In this document: one piece after another, positions 19,019 through 27,583 of the stretch | Position numbering within the stretch: position 1 is the first letter of the stretch | How the letters are laid out: each line of letters begins with the position of its first letter | Origin: Micrococcaceae bacterium Sec5.7 | GTDB taxonomy: Bacteria; Actinomycetota; Actinomycetes; Actinomycetales; Micrococcaceae | Direction of reading: 5' to 3' | DNA length: 64,000 bases | NCBI GenBank assembly: GCA_039636785.1 | Contig: CP144169.1 | Span: 2,232,001-2,296,000, forward strand | Notes under the pieces: generated by a model | Told to the model about the DNA's origin: nothing | Database searches by the model: none | Seen by the model: only the letters and a program-made list of their open reading frames with translations | Program-made: the position numbers and the translations under genes

Positions 19019-19795
19019 CTAGCGGCGGACTACCGGGTTGGACAGACGGCCGATGCCCTCGACCTCGATCTCGTAGCGGTCCCCCGCCTGGACGACGTCG
19101 ACGCCGGCCGGGGTACCCGTCATGATGACATCGCCGGGCAGGAGGGTGAAGGCACGGGAAACGATGGAGACGAGTTCGCGGACGCCGCGCACCATCTGGT
19201 TGGTGCTGCCGTCCTGGCGGAGCTCGCCGTTCAGCCAGCCCTTGATGTACAGGTCGTCCGGGTCCAGCTCGGTCTCGATCCACGGCCCGAGCGGCGCCGA
19301 GGTGTCAAAGCCCTTGGCACGGGCCCACTGGAGGTCGGTCTGCTGGACGTCGCGGGCCGTGAGGTCGTTGCCGCAGGTGTAGCCGAAGATGACCTCGTCA
19401 ACGCGCTCCTCCGGGACGTCCTTGCAGATGCGGCCAATGACGACGCACAGTTCGGCTTCGTAGGAGACTTCCTCGGAGAACTCCGGCAGGATGATCGGAT
19501 CGTTGGGGCCAATGACTGACGTGTTCGGCTTCAGGAACAGCAGCGGCTGCGGCGGAACCTCGTTGCCGAGCTCGTGGGCGTGCTCCACGAAGTTGCGGCC
19601 CACCCCGATCACCTTGCTGCGCGGAATGATGGGGGCCAGCAGCCGCACGTCCTCCAGCTTGTGCCGGACGGCGGTGCGCTCCACGCCGTGGAAGAACGGG
19701 TCACCGTTGATGACAGTGATTTCCTCGCTGCCTGGCTCGCCTTCAACAATGCCATAGAGGGGATCAGAATCGACTACAAACCGGGCGATACGCAT
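19019..19795 (-). CDS. Fumarylacetoacetate hydrolase family protein
   Basis: A 258-residue FAH-superfamily enzyme. The core has [14 protein letters not shown] (about residues 63-76), [11 protein letters not shown], and the metal-binding [14 protein letters not shown] (acidic residues near 110-115), followed by [13 protein letters not shown] and [15 protein letters not shown] near the C-terminus. Such enzymes hydrolyse or decarboxylate/isomerise 2-keto acids with a divalent metal. Its place upstream of gltX recalls the mycobacterial gltX neighbourhood. Compare the broken relative at 63366. The exact substrate is unknown. Confidence 0.85.
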   Translation of the reverse strand: MRIARFVVDSDPLYGIVEGEPGSEEITVINGDPFFHGVERTAVRHKLEDVRLLAPIIPRSKVIGVGRNFVEHAHELGNEVPPQPLLFLKPNTSVIGPNDPIILPEFSEEVSYEAELCVVIGRICKDVPEERVDEVIFGYTCGNDLTARDVQQTDLQWARAKGFDTSAPLGPWIETELDPDDLYIKGWLNGELRQDGSTNQMVRGVRELVSIVSRAFTLLPGDVIMTGTPAGVDVVQAGDRYEIEVEGIGRLSNPVVRR

Positions 19796-19843
19796 GGTTC
19801 CAAGCCTACAGTCTCCGGCCGTGGCGCCTGCAGCCGTGGGAGG

Positions 19844-20668
19844 TCAGCGGCGGTCATATTCCGTCCGCAGGTACTCCAGCTGCGCCGCCACCGAAATTTC
19901 CGCTGCACGCCGCACGGCCGGATCGACATCTGCATACACGGCGTCCGCTACCTCCTGCACACCGGCGTCCCGGCCCAGAGTACGCAGCGCTGCACGGATC
20001 TGGGCCAGCCGGTCCCGGCGGTGGGCCCGGTAGGCGCGGGCCACGGCGTCCAGATGCGGGCGCACGGCCCCGTGCGCGGGAAGGACGGTGGCTCCGCCCA
20101 GCCGTTCGAGCAGGTCCAGCGAGGCAAGGTAGTCCCCCAGCTTCCCGTCGGGGAAGTCCAGCATGGTGGTGCCGCGGCCCAGAATTGTGTCCCCCGTCAG
20201 GACAGAGCCGGCCGGGGTACCGGAGCGGTCAGCGCCGTCCTCCGGCAGGTGGAAACACACCGAATCGGAGGTGTGGCCCGGGGTGGCGATGACGCGGATC
20301 TGCACGCCGGCGGCGTGGATGGTCTCGTCGCCCTCCAGCGCCGGTCCGCCATGGCAGTGCCGCGGGTCTGCTGCCCGGACGGGGGCGCCCGTGATCTCGT
20401 GGAGCCGGGCGGACCCGGCCGTGTGGTCCGCGTGCCGGTGGGTGATGAGAATCAGCTCCACGGTTCCGGCAGCGGCAAGCTCCTGCAGATGCTGCTCGTC
20501 CGGCGGCCCCGGATCCACCACGACGCAGCGGCCCCGGCCAGCCGCGTCCGGCACACCAATGAGGTACGAATTGGTTCCGTCCAGGCTCATGGGCCCGGGG
20601 TTCGGGGCGAGCCGGTACCGGGTCAGGGATGAGCTGCGGAGAATGGCGGGGCCGGCTGGAGTACTCAC
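19844..20668 (-). CDS. Metallo-beta-lactamase-fold hydrolase
   Basis: A 274-residue MBL-fold protein. The metal-binding motif is THRHADHTAG (near residue 78), with the further ligands TPGHTSDSVCF, LTGDTILGRGT and VLPAHGAV, the last in glyoxalase-II/LACTB2-like position. A C-terminal helical domain (AYRAHRRDRLAQI...VADAVYADVDP) is typical of the LACTB2-like/RNase Z-related group. The GTG at 20668 is chosen because upstream codons enter the divergent gene region. Likely a cytosolic hydrolase of thioesters, lactones or nucleic acid; the substrate is not readable. Divergent from the gene at 20783. Confidence 0.85.
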   Translation of the reverse strand: MSTPAGPAILRSSSLTRYRLAPNPGPMSLDGTNSYLIGVPDAAGRGRCVVVDPGPPDEQHLQELAAAGTVELILITHRHADHTAGSARLHEITGAPVRAADPRHCHGGPALEGDETIHAAGVQIRVIATPGHTSDSVCFHLPEDGADRSGTPAGSVLTGDTILGRGTTMLDFPDGKLGDYLASLDLLERLGGATVLPAHGAVRPHLDAVARAYRAHRRDRLAQIRAALRTLGRDAGVQEVADAVYADVDPAVRRAAEISVAAQLEYLRTEYDRR

Positions 20669-20782
20669 CGGACAATCTTCGCACCCGCAGCCGGATCCCC
20701 GCAGGCGGAATAAGCAGCGGCCCTCGCGCGGTTGATGGGACATAACGGCCACCGACCAGATCCACACGACAGGACCCCACCC

Positions 20783-21397
20783 ATGACTGAAGCGCCGAAC
20801 ACCATCACCCTGCAGCAACTCCTGCACGAGGCAGACGCCGCCGGCCACGACCATGCCACGGCAGACCAAGGCAACGGTCTCCTGCACGTCCACAACCACG
20901 CCACGGGTGCCGTGGTTTGGTTCCCCACCTGGCACAAGAACCGCGAAACCGTTGAGTGGGATACCGGTGTGAAGGAACTCGGTACACAGCTGGATATTGC
21001 AGCCGCAGGCTCCGGTGAATCTGTTGCGGATGCCGCTTCGGCGCTCCTGTCCGTGCGGCTGGCAGCATTGCTTGAAGCAGCAGCCGCAGCCCCGGATTCG
21101 AGCGTTTTTGTCCAGGAAAAACTGACCCGCCATCTGACGGACACCTGGACGCTGGGCGACGCCTACGCGCTCAAATCCGGCGCCGGGCTGCCGTCCGGCA
21201 CTCCCGCTGCCGTGTTCTCGGACTACCCCTACGACGTGTACGGCCAGGACGGCGGAAACTTCGCCACGGCCCTGTGGAACGATCTGATCGATGCCCGGCG
21301 CAACCGCGCCATCGAGGAAGAGGCGGCCCGCAAGGCGCTCAAGCCGGTGTCCCGGAAAGCGCTCAAGAACGCTGCACGCAAAGCCGCCAAGCGCTGA
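20783..21397 (+). CDS. Unknown protein with basic Ala/Lys-rich tail
   Basis: A 204-residue protein I do not recognise. It starts MTEAPNTITLQQLLHEADAA; the middle carries WFPTWHKNRETVEWDTGVKELG and SDYPYDVYGQDGGNFATALW, and the last 30 residues are rich in Arg, Lys and Ala, ending ALKNAARKAAKR. No signal peptide or membrane segment is seen. The basic tail could bind nucleic acid or another polyanion. Codon use matches the neighbouring backbone genes, so it is likely a real, resident gene. Divergent from the MBL-fold gene; convergent with the GH16 gene 24 nt away. Confidence 0.7.
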   Translation: MTEAPNTITLQQLLHEADAAGHDHATADQGNGLLHVHNHATGAVVWFPTWHKNRETVEWDTGVKELGTQLDIAAAGSGESVADAASALLSVRLAALLEAAAAAPDSSVFVQEKLTRHLTDTWTLGDAYALKSGAGLPSGTPAAVFSDYPYDVYGQDGGNFATALWNDLIDARRNRAIEEEAARKALKPVSRKALKNAARKAAKR

Positions 21398-21421
21398 GGA
21401 CCAAGAGTGGTGGCCGGAGCG

Positions 21422-22183
21422 TCAGTTGTAGACACGCACCCAGTCAATTTGCATCTGCGACGGTACGGTGGCGGTCCCGTTCGGGAACCAGTCCAGCTGC
21501 AGCGTCTGGTGCATCCCCACCTGGGGAAGATGTGCCGGGTTCGTGTCCGTGAACCATGTGGTGCCGTCGATGTAGCCGGTGATCCCGGCCGGCGTCCATT
21601 GCACCGCGTAGTTGTGCCATTGCGTGGCGTCGATCGTCCGTGCCGCCGTGGTCTGGAAGTTAGCGCCGGTGCACGCGTAGTGGAGGTGGAATTTCATCTT
21701 TGTGGTATCCCCGCTGCCCTCCGCGTAATCGACTTCGGCGCAGTTCGGCGACGTGTTGTTATTCGGCCAGAGGATCACGACAGGGTGGTATTTCGGATCC
21801 CGCGGGCTTGTCCTCATACGGGTTTCCCAGCGGCCATACTGTCGCTGGGCGAATCTGGCTGACATTCCGCCGGTGGTGCCTGCTGAGTCGCCCCTGACTG
21901 TTGCGGCACCGTTGGCTACGTTCCAGGCCTGTGGGCTGCGGATCCCATGGCCCGCGTGTCCGGGTCCGTTGTAGACCTTCCATTTCGTGGGATCGGGGGC
22001 TCCAGTGTAGGAGAACTCGTCCCCGGCAATTACAGGCCCCCACCCATGGACTGTTGCAGCCTGGGTGCCGTCCGTGCTCGTGGTCACCGCTGATGCCACT
22101 TCCGTCGCAGGTGCGAGGCCGGACCAAGTCAAACTCAATGCACTTGCCCCGATTACGGCCGCTAACTTCTGCATTAACATCAT
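21422..22183 (-). CDS. Secreted glycoside hydrolase family 16-like enzyme
   Basis: A 253-residue exported protein. The signal peptide is MMLMQKLAAVIGASALSLTW followed by an AlaThr-rich linker. The catalytic signature of GH16, E-x-D-x-x-E, is present as EVDYAE (Glu150, Asp152, Glu155) in the expected position, with WTPAGITGYIDGTTWF and a C-terminal MQIDWVRVYN typical of the beta-jelly-roll. Family members cut beta-1,3/1,4-glucans, agars or related glycans. No CBM is attached. Cleavage of plant, fungal or own surface glycan is possible; the substrate is uncertain. Confidence 0.85.
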   Translation of the reverse strand: MMLMQKLAAVIGASALSLTWSGLAPATEVASAVTTSTDGTQAATVHGWGPVIAGDEFSYTGAPDPTKWKVYNGPGHAGHGIRSPQAWNVANGAATVRGDSAGTTGGMSARFAQRQYGRWETRMRTSPRDPKYHPVVILWPNNNTSPNCAEVDYAEGSGDTTKMKFHLHYACTGANFQTTAARTIDATQWHNYAVQWTPAGITGYIDGTTWFTDTNPAHLPQVGMHQTLQLDWFPNGTATVPSQMQIDWVRVYN

Positions 22184-22320
22184 GACGTCTCCTTGGGCGA
22201 AGATGGCGGTCAGGTTCCTCGGATGTCAGTACCATACTCAGGCACCTGACCGTCTTCAAGAGGCCGCGGTGACTCAGAGAAAACCTCCGCGCAGCCGGAT
22301 ACTTTGCTTTAGCTTAAAGT

Positions 22321-22368
22321 ACGACGGCGGGTGGCCGGCAATGAGAGTTGCCGGCCACCCGCCGTCGT
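22321..22368 (-). terminator. Strong hairpin after ilvE
   Basis: Perfect 21-bp stem (ACGACGGCGGGTGGCCGGCA...) around loop TGAGAG, 24 nt beyond the ilvE stop. The minus-strand continuation is ACTTTAAGC, a weak U-tract, but the stem is very stable. Confidence 0.75.
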
Positions 22369-22392
22369 GCTTAACGCGGGCTGAATTCAGAA

Positions 22393-23505
22393 TTACGCCA
22401 GGCGGGTCAGCCAGCCATGCGTGTCCGGAACGGTGCCGGTCTGGATGCCGAGCAGCCGCTCACGGATGGCCATGGTGGTTTCGCCGGCCTTCGCATCCTC
22501 GGAACCGATGAACTCCGTGGTGTCCTTGAGGACGCCGATGGGGGTGATGACGGCGGCGGTACCGCAGGCAAAGACCTCCGCAATCTCGCCGGAGGCAACG
22601 CCGTCGCGCCATTCATCCAGGGTGATCTTGCGCTCGGTGACCCCACGGCCCATGTCCCTGGCCACCTGCATGACGGAGGAGCGCGTGACGCCTTCCAGGA
22701 TGGTGCCGGAGAGCGACGGGGTGACCAGCGAGCCGTCCTTCATCACAAAGAACACATTCATGCCGCCGAGTTCTTCCACGGCGTTGTCGTTGAACTGGTC
22801 CAGGAAGAGCACCTGCTTGCAGCCGTTGGCCTCGGCCTCCATCTGGGCGATCAGGGACGCAGCGTAGTTGCCGCCGCACTTGGCGGCACCGGTGCCGCCG
22901 CGGCCGGCGCGGGCGTATTGGCGGGAGATCCAGATGGACACGGGCTTGAGCTCGCCCCCGAAGTAGTTGCCGGCCGGCGAGGCGATCACCCGGAAGGACA
23001 CCTCACGGGCGGCACGGACCCCCAGGAACGCCTCCGTGGCGATCATGAACGGGCGGAGATACAGGGCCTCACCGTCGCCGGCCGGAACCCAGTCCTTGTC
23101 CGCGGACACCAGTTCGCGGATGGCCCCGAGGAAGTACTCGGCGGGGATTTCCGGAAGCGCCAGGCGCCGGGCGGACTTGTTCATGCGGGCAGCGTTGGCT
23201 TCCGGGCGGAAGGTCCAGATGGAGCCGTCCGCGTGCCGGTAGGCCTTCAGGCCCTCAAAGATCTCCTGGCCGTAGTGCAGCACGGCGGCCGAGGGATCCA
23301 GTGAAATGGGGCCGTACGCTTCAACGCGTGCATCATGCCAGCCGCCCTGGCCGCTCTCATCGACACTGAAGTCGACGATGGCGGTGTGGTCGGTGAAGTA
23401 GTTGCCAAAGCCCGGGTTCTCCAGGATGGCTGCACGCTCTTCAGCTGACTTCGGGGTTGCCGAGGGCTGCTGGGTGAATTCGACGCCATGGGCAGTCTGA
23501 GTCAT
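22393..23505 (-). CDS. ilvE: Branched-chain amino acid aminotransferase
   Basis: A class IV PLP-dependent aminotransferase of 370 residues that makes the last step of valine, leucine and isoleucine synthesis. The PLP lysine is Lys209 in GTGAAKCGGNYAAS. Other features are LHYGQEIFEGLKAYR (about residues 76-90), VEELGGMNVFFV and FACGTAAVITPIGV, all standard for BCAT type II. It lies between leuB and a secreted hydrolase and has its own terminator. No copy of the TCTCA-N5-TGAGA palindrome is seen upstream, so it may not be in the same regulon. Confidence 0.96.
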   Translation of the reverse strand: MTQTAHGVEFTQQPSATPKSAEERAAILENPGFGNYFTDHTAIVDFSVDESGQGGWHDARVEAYGPISLDPSAAVLHYGQEIFEGLKAYRHADGSIWTFRPEANAARMNKSARRLALPEIPAEYFLGAIRELVSADKDWVPAGDGEALYLRPFMIATEAFLGVRAAREVSFRVIASPAGNYFGGELKPVSIWISRQYARAGRGGTGAAKCGGNYAASLIAQMEAEANGCKQVLFLDQFNDNAVEELGGMNVFFVMKDGSLVTPSLSGTILEGVTRSSVMQVARDMGRGVTERKITLDEWRDGVASGEIAEVFACGTAAVITPIGVLKDTTEFIGSEDAKAGETTMAIRERLLGIQTGTVPDTHGWLTRLA

Positions 23506-23620
23506 GGTTCCTCCACGGTCGGCTGCCTGGTGTGTGAACGTGGTTCAGCGTCGGACCACGGCAGCATTTTGGTGATTCAAAACAAGCTTACGCCCGAAGC
23601 ACGTCCCTCGAGATCAGTCC

Positions 23621-24673
23621 CTAAAGAGCGGCCGCAATGGCATCGCCCACCGCGCTGGTGCTGCGCGCGCCGCCGTCGCGGTTTTCGACGTCGGCGATCA
23701 CCGCGGTTTCGATCCGCCGGGCCGCCTCGGTGTAGCCGAGGTGGTCCAGCAGCAGCGCTGCGGACAGGATTGCCGCCGTCGGATCCGCCTTCTGCTGGCC
23801 CGCGATATCCGGTGCGGAACCATGGACAGGCTCGAACATGGACGGGGCCGTGCGGTCCATGTTGATGTTGCCCGATGCCGCAAGCCCGATGCCGCCGGTG
23901 ATGGCGGCGGCGAGGTCTGTGAGGATGTCGCCGAAGAGGTTGTCCGTGACGATCACGTCGAAGCGCGAGGGGTCGGTGACCATGAAGATGGTGGCTGCAT
24001 CGATGTGCAGGTAGTCGTGGCTGACCTCGGGGAACTCCTTCGCCACGGCTTCAACGGTGCGCTTCCACAGGTGGCCGGCGAACACCAGGACGTTGTGCTT
24101 GTGCACCAGCGTGAGGTGTTTGCGGGGCCGTTCGCTGGCGCGGCGGAAGGCATCGCGCACCACACGCTCCACCCCGTGGGCTGTGTTGAGCGAGACTTCC
24201 GTGGCCACTTCATGGCGTGTGCCGCCGCGCAGGGTGCCGCCGTTTCCCACATAGGGGCCCTCGGTCCCTTCGCGGACCACAATGAAATCAATGACACCGG
24301 GGTTGGCCAGCGGGCTGCCCACGCCGCCGTACAGGCGGGACGGGCGCAGGTTGACGAAGTGGTCCAGGCTGAAGCGGAGTTTGAGCAGCATCTCGCGCTC
24401 GATGATGCCGGACGGGATCCGGGTATCACCGGGAGCAGCGCCGACGGCGCCGAACAGGATGGCGTCCCGGGTGCGCAGATCAGCCAGCACCTCGTCAGGA
24501 AGGGTCTCGCCGGTCTCAAGCCAGTGCTGGGCGCCGAGCTTGTAGTGGGTCTGTTCCAGGGTGACGCCGCGGTCAGCCAGCACCTTTTCCAGGATCTTCA
24601 GGGCTTCGGCGATGACCTCGGGTCCAATGCCGTCGCCGGGGATGACGGCGAGGTTAATCGTGGATGCGCTCAT
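23621..24673 (-). CDS. leuB: 3-isopropylmalate dehydrogenase
   Basis: NAD-dependent enzyme of 350 residues that oxidises 3-isopropylmalate in the leucine pathway. Family marks are [34 protein letters not shown], the substrate arginines in [36 protein letters not shown], and the Mg-binding [19 protein letters not shown], then [20 protein letters not shown]. The length and motifs are of the actinobacterial type. A degraded copy of the regulator palindrome (24714-24729) lies about 40 nt upstream. Followed by ilvE after 115 nt. Confidence 0.96.
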   Translation of the reverse strand: MSASTINLAVIPGDGIGPEVIAEALKILEKVLADRGVTLEQTHYKLGAQHWLETGETLPDEVLADLRTRDAILFGAVGAAPGDTRIPSGIIEREMLLKLRFSLDHFVNLRPSRLYGGVGSPLANPGVIDFIVVREGTEGPYVGNGGTLRGGTRHEVATEVSLNTAHGVERVVRDAFRRASERPRKHLTLVHKHNVLVFAGHLWKRTVEAVAKEFPEVSHDYLHIDAATIFMVTDPSRFDVIVTDNLFGDILTDLAAAITGGIGLAASGNINMDRTAPSMFEPVHGSAPDIAGQQKADPTAAILSAALLLDHLGYTEAARRIETAVIADVENRDGGARSTSAVGDAIAAAL

Positions 24674-24713
24674 GCTTTCAGCGTAGCCAAGGAATCCACA
24701 TGCTGGTCAAGTT

Positions 24714-24729
24714 GTCTCATTATCCGAAC
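24714..24729. promoter_or_regulatory. Degenerate LtbR/NdgR-type operator upstream of leuB
   Basis: Read on the minus strand the site is GGATAATGAGACA, matching the right half and spacer of the leuC site (GATAATGAGAC), while the left half is decayed. It lies 41-56 nt before the leuB ATG, overlapping the likely promoter. Confidence 0.45.
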
Positions 24730-24801
24730 ACTTCACGTGAGCCCTGGAAGTCAGCCCACGGCATGATGCCCTTCAACCCGGGCACGAACTAGAGTTTCAC
24801 C

Positions 24802-25983
24802 GTGGACAGACGGCATGCGCTATACACCTGGTTCAGGAACAACCCGTTCAAAGTGGACCTCGTGGCCATGTGCTTACTCCTGGTCCTGTTCGGACCGGTG
24901 TACCTGTATGCCGGCCGGCCCGGGTTGTTTTTTGTATCCTGCGGGCTCCTGCTCCCCCTGGCCTGGCGCCGCACCCGTCCGGTATATGCGGCCGCAGTGA
25001 TCACCGCCGTGTGCCTGCTCCAGTGGGCGTTTGCGCTGGACCCTGTTGCCGGACAGCTTGCCGTACCCCTGGTCATCTACGCCGTTGCGGCCTACGGCCC
25101 GGCGTGGGCGAGCCGCACCGTACTGGTCCTGGGCCTGGTGGGCGGCATCATGCTCACCACCCGCAACTACAGCGGCACCACGGCAACCGGGGTGCTGGGC
25201 CTGACCATCGGCGCCCTGTATACGGTGCTGATCTGGATGCTGGTGCTCTTCAGCTGGACCCTGGGCGACCTCACCCGCGTGCGGCGCCTGCAGCTTCAGG
25301 CACTCGAGGACCGGACACGGCGCCTGGAAGTCGAACATCAGCAGGAGAGATCGCTCGCCGCGGCCGACGAACGGTCACACATTGCCCGCGAAATGCACGA
25401 CATCGTGGCGCACTCCCTGTCCGTGATCATCACCCAGGCCGACGGCGCGCGGTACGCCGCCGCCGCCAACCCGGCGGTGGCGACGGAAACGCTCGCCACC
25501 ATTGCCGCCACAGGGCGGAGTTCGCTCAGCGAGATGCGGCGCCTGCTGGGCGTTTTACGGCGCGATGACCAGGCCTCGACGCGGCCCCTGCCGGGCCTCG
25601 ACGATCTGGACGAGCTCTTTCTGGGTTTCCGGGCCTCCGGTCTCCAGCTCCGCTTCGAACAGACCGGCACCGCCAGGCGGACGCTTCCGGCCGGCGCCGA
25701 ACTCACCGCCTACCGGATGTTCCAGGAGGCTCTCACCAATGTACTCAAGCACGCGGGCCCCAAAGCGCGGGCAACGGCGTCGCTGACGTGGGAGCTCCGC
25801 GGCCTCCGGCTGGACGTGCACGACGACGGACGGGGAGCCTCCGCTGATGCCTCACCCGGCGGGGGCAACGGGCTGCGCGGCATGCGCGAGCGGATCAGCC
25901 TCTACGATGGTTCCTTGGCGGCCGGCCCGGCCGCCGGCGGAGGCTTCCACGTCTCCGCCTTCATCCCCTACACGGAGGCCTGA
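24802..25983 (+). CDS. Two-component sensor histidine kinase (HisKA_3 type)
   Basis: A 393-residue membrane kinase. Residues about 18-155 hold four to five membrane segments (e.g. VAMCLLLVLFGPVYLYA, ALYTVLIWMLVLFSWTL) with no large outside domain. A coiled stretch leads to the phospho-acceptor block ERSHIAREMHDIVAHSLSV with His199. The ATPase domain shows FQEALTNVLKHAG (N-box) and VHDDGRGA plus GGGNGLRGMRERI (G-boxes). This is the NarX/DesK-like class that pairs with LuxR-type regulators, and such a regulator follows after 3 nt. Small input domains of this type often sense the membrane or cell-wall drugs; that is inference. Confidence 0.92.
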   Translation: MDRRHALYTWFRNNPFKVDLVAMCLLLVLFGPVYLYAGRPGLFFVSCGLLLPLAWRRTRPVYAAAVITAVCLLQWAFALDPVAGQLAVPLVIYAVAAYGPAWASRTVLVLGLVGGIMLTTRNYSGTTATGVLGLTIGALYTVLIWMLVLFSWTLGDLTRVRRLQLQALEDRTRRLEVEHQQERSLAAADERSHIAREMHDIVAHSLSVIITQADGARYAAAANPAVATETLATIAATGRSSLSEMRRLLGVLRRDDQASTRPLPGLDDLDELFLGFRASGLQLRFEQTGTARRTLPAGAELTAYRMFQEALTNVLKHAGPKARATASLTWELRGLRLDVHDDGRGASADASPGGGNGLRGMRERISLYDGSLAAGPAAGGGFHVSAFIPYTEA

Positions 25984-25986
25984 GCA

Positions 25987-26694
25987 ATGTCCGGAGAACC
26001 CATCCGAGTGGCCCTGGTTGATGACCAGCGCCTGGTCCGTTCCGGCTTCGGGATGCTCATCAACTCCCAGCCGGACCTGGAGGTGGTGGTTGAAGCCGGA
26101 AACGGGATCGAGGCCATCCGGTCCCTCAACGCCACCGCCGCCGACGTCGTCCTGATGGATGTCCGGATGCCCGGCATGGACGGGATCGAGGCAACCCGCC
26201 GGCTGCTGGAGCAGGCTGCCGCGGCCCCGGCCGGCTCGCGCCGAGCTGACATCAAGATTGTTGTCCTGACCACGTTTGATCTGGACGAATATGCCCTCGC
26301 CGCCATCCAGGCCGGAGCCAGCGGGTTCCTCCTCAAGGACGCGCCGCCGGAAGAGCTGCTGGAGGCGATCCGGACGGTGCACCGCGGCGATGCCGTCATC
26401 GCTCCGTCCACCACCAAGAGACTGCTGGAACACGTTGCACCGCTGCTGCGCACGCCGGGGCCGGAACAGGCGGAGCACAGCGCCGCCGTCGAACGTCTCA
26501 CAGCCCGCGAGCGCGAAGTGTTTGAGCTGATTGCCCAGGGGCAGTCGAATCCGGAGATTGCGGCCGGGCTGTTCCTGTCCGAAGCCACGGTCAAGACGCA
26601 TGTGGGGCACATTCTGGCGAAGCTGGGAGCCCGGGACCGGGTGCGGATTGTGGTCATCGCCTATGAGACCGGAGTGGTGACGCCCGGGTTCTGA
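25987..26694 (+). CDS. NarL/LuxR-family response regulator
   Basis: A 235-residue regulator. The receiver domain has the acidic pair in ALVDDQRLV, phospho-acceptor Asp58 in VVLMDVRMPGMDG, and the Lys of FLLKDAPPEEL. The LuxR-type helix-turn-helix is at about residues 165-230 (ERLTAREREVFELIAQGQSN...TVKTHVGHILAKLG). Translation starts at an ATG with GGAGG just upstream, inside the end of the kinase gene, so the pair is coupled. It probably controls the ABC transporter genes that follow 110 nt downstream. Confidence 0.93.
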   Translation: MSGEPIRVALVDDQRLVRSGFGMLINSQPDLEVVVEAGNGIEAIRSLNATAADVVLMDVRMPGMDGIEATRRLLEQAAAAPAGSRRADIKIVVLTTFDLDEYALAAIQAGASGFLLKDAPPEELLEAIRTVHRGDAVIAPSTTKRLLEHVAPLLRTPGPEQAEHSAAVERLTAREREVFELIAQGQSNPEIAAGLFLSEATVKTHVGHILAKLGARDRVRIVVIAYETGVVTPGF

Positions 26695-26804
26695 CGGTGA
26701 TCTCCGGTGTGGCAGCGTTCTCAGCCCCCGGTATGAGAGCAGCCCCGGGAGAACCAGCCCCAGGCTGGATCCGGGCGGCACCCCCGCCCCCATAGCGTGG
26801 AAAC

Positions 26805-27581
26805 ATGACAACTTCCGTGCAACTCCCCCACCCCGCCGGCGAGGACCGCCCCGCCGGTGACGCCGCCGTCGAGGCCTTCTCACTCTCCAAGGGCTACGGC
26901 CGTGCCGAAACCCGGGTGACAGCCCTCCGGGACGTCAGCGTGAGCTTCGAATCCGGCCGCTTCACCGCCATCATGGGCCCTTCCGGCTCCGGTAAATCCA
27001 CCCTGATGCACTGCCTGGCCGGGCTGGACACCGCCGATTCCGGCCGGATTGTGGTGGGCGGAACGGACATCACCGCGCTGAACGACAAACAGCTCACCAT
27101 CCTGCGCCGCGAGCGCGTCGGCTTTGTGTTCCAGGCCTTCAATCTGGTTCCCACACTGACGGCCGAACAGAACATCACGCTTCCGCTGGCATTGTCCGGC
27201 ACCAGAACCGATACCGCCTGGCTGGACTATGTGGTGACCACACTCGGGCTGCAGGACCGGCTCTCCCACCGCCCGCACGAACTGTCCGGCGGCCAGCAGC
27301 AGCGGGTGGCCGTGGCGCGCGCCCTCCTGACCCGGCCGGATGTGATCTTCGGCGACGAGCCCACCGGCAACCTCGATTCCAAGGCCGGCGGGGAAGTCCT
27401 GGCGCTGCTCCGGCGCAGCAGCCAGGAAATGGGCCAGACCATCATCATGGTCACCCACGACCCCGTTGCCGCCAGCTATGCGGACCGGGTGGTGCTGATG
27501 AGCGACGGCAACCTGGTGGGCGAAATCCGGGACCCTACCACCGAGTCGGTACTCAGCGCCCTCGGCAAGCCGGGGGCCTGA
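26805..27581 (+). CDS. ABC transporter ATP-binding protein (MacB/LolD type)
   Basis: A 258-residue ATPase. Walker A is GPSGSGKST, Q-loop FVFQAFNLVPTLT, signature LSGGQQQR, Walker B VIFGDEPTGNLD, and H-loop MVTHDP. This is the class that partners FtsX-like permeases in drug or peptide export. It is 2 nt ahead of such a permease gene. Placement behind a histidine kinase/regulator pair is the usual arrangement of drug-responsive transporters in Gram-positives. An inverted repeat GTTCTC/GAGAAC (26717-26754) lies in the promoter region and may bind the regulator. Confidence 0.93.
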   Translation: MTTSVQLPHPAGEDRPAGDAAVEAFSLSKGYGRAETRVTALRDVSVSFESGRFTAIMGPSGSGKSTLMHCLAGLDTADSGRIVVGGTDITALNDKQLTILRRERVGFVFQAFNLVPTLTAEQNITLPLALSGTRTDTAWLDYVVTTLGLQDRLSHRPHELSGGQQQRVAVARALLTRPDVIFGDEPTGNLDSKAGGEVLALLRRSSQEMGQTIIMVTHDPVAASYADRVVLMSDGNLVGEIRDPTTESVLSALGKPGA

Positions 27582-27583
27582 GC

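Noticed and set aside
18933..19283. Long Arg/Pro-rich N-terminal extension of gltX
   Set aside because: Antisense-type composition inside the FAH gene; the ATG at 18932 has a ribosome site and the usual start.
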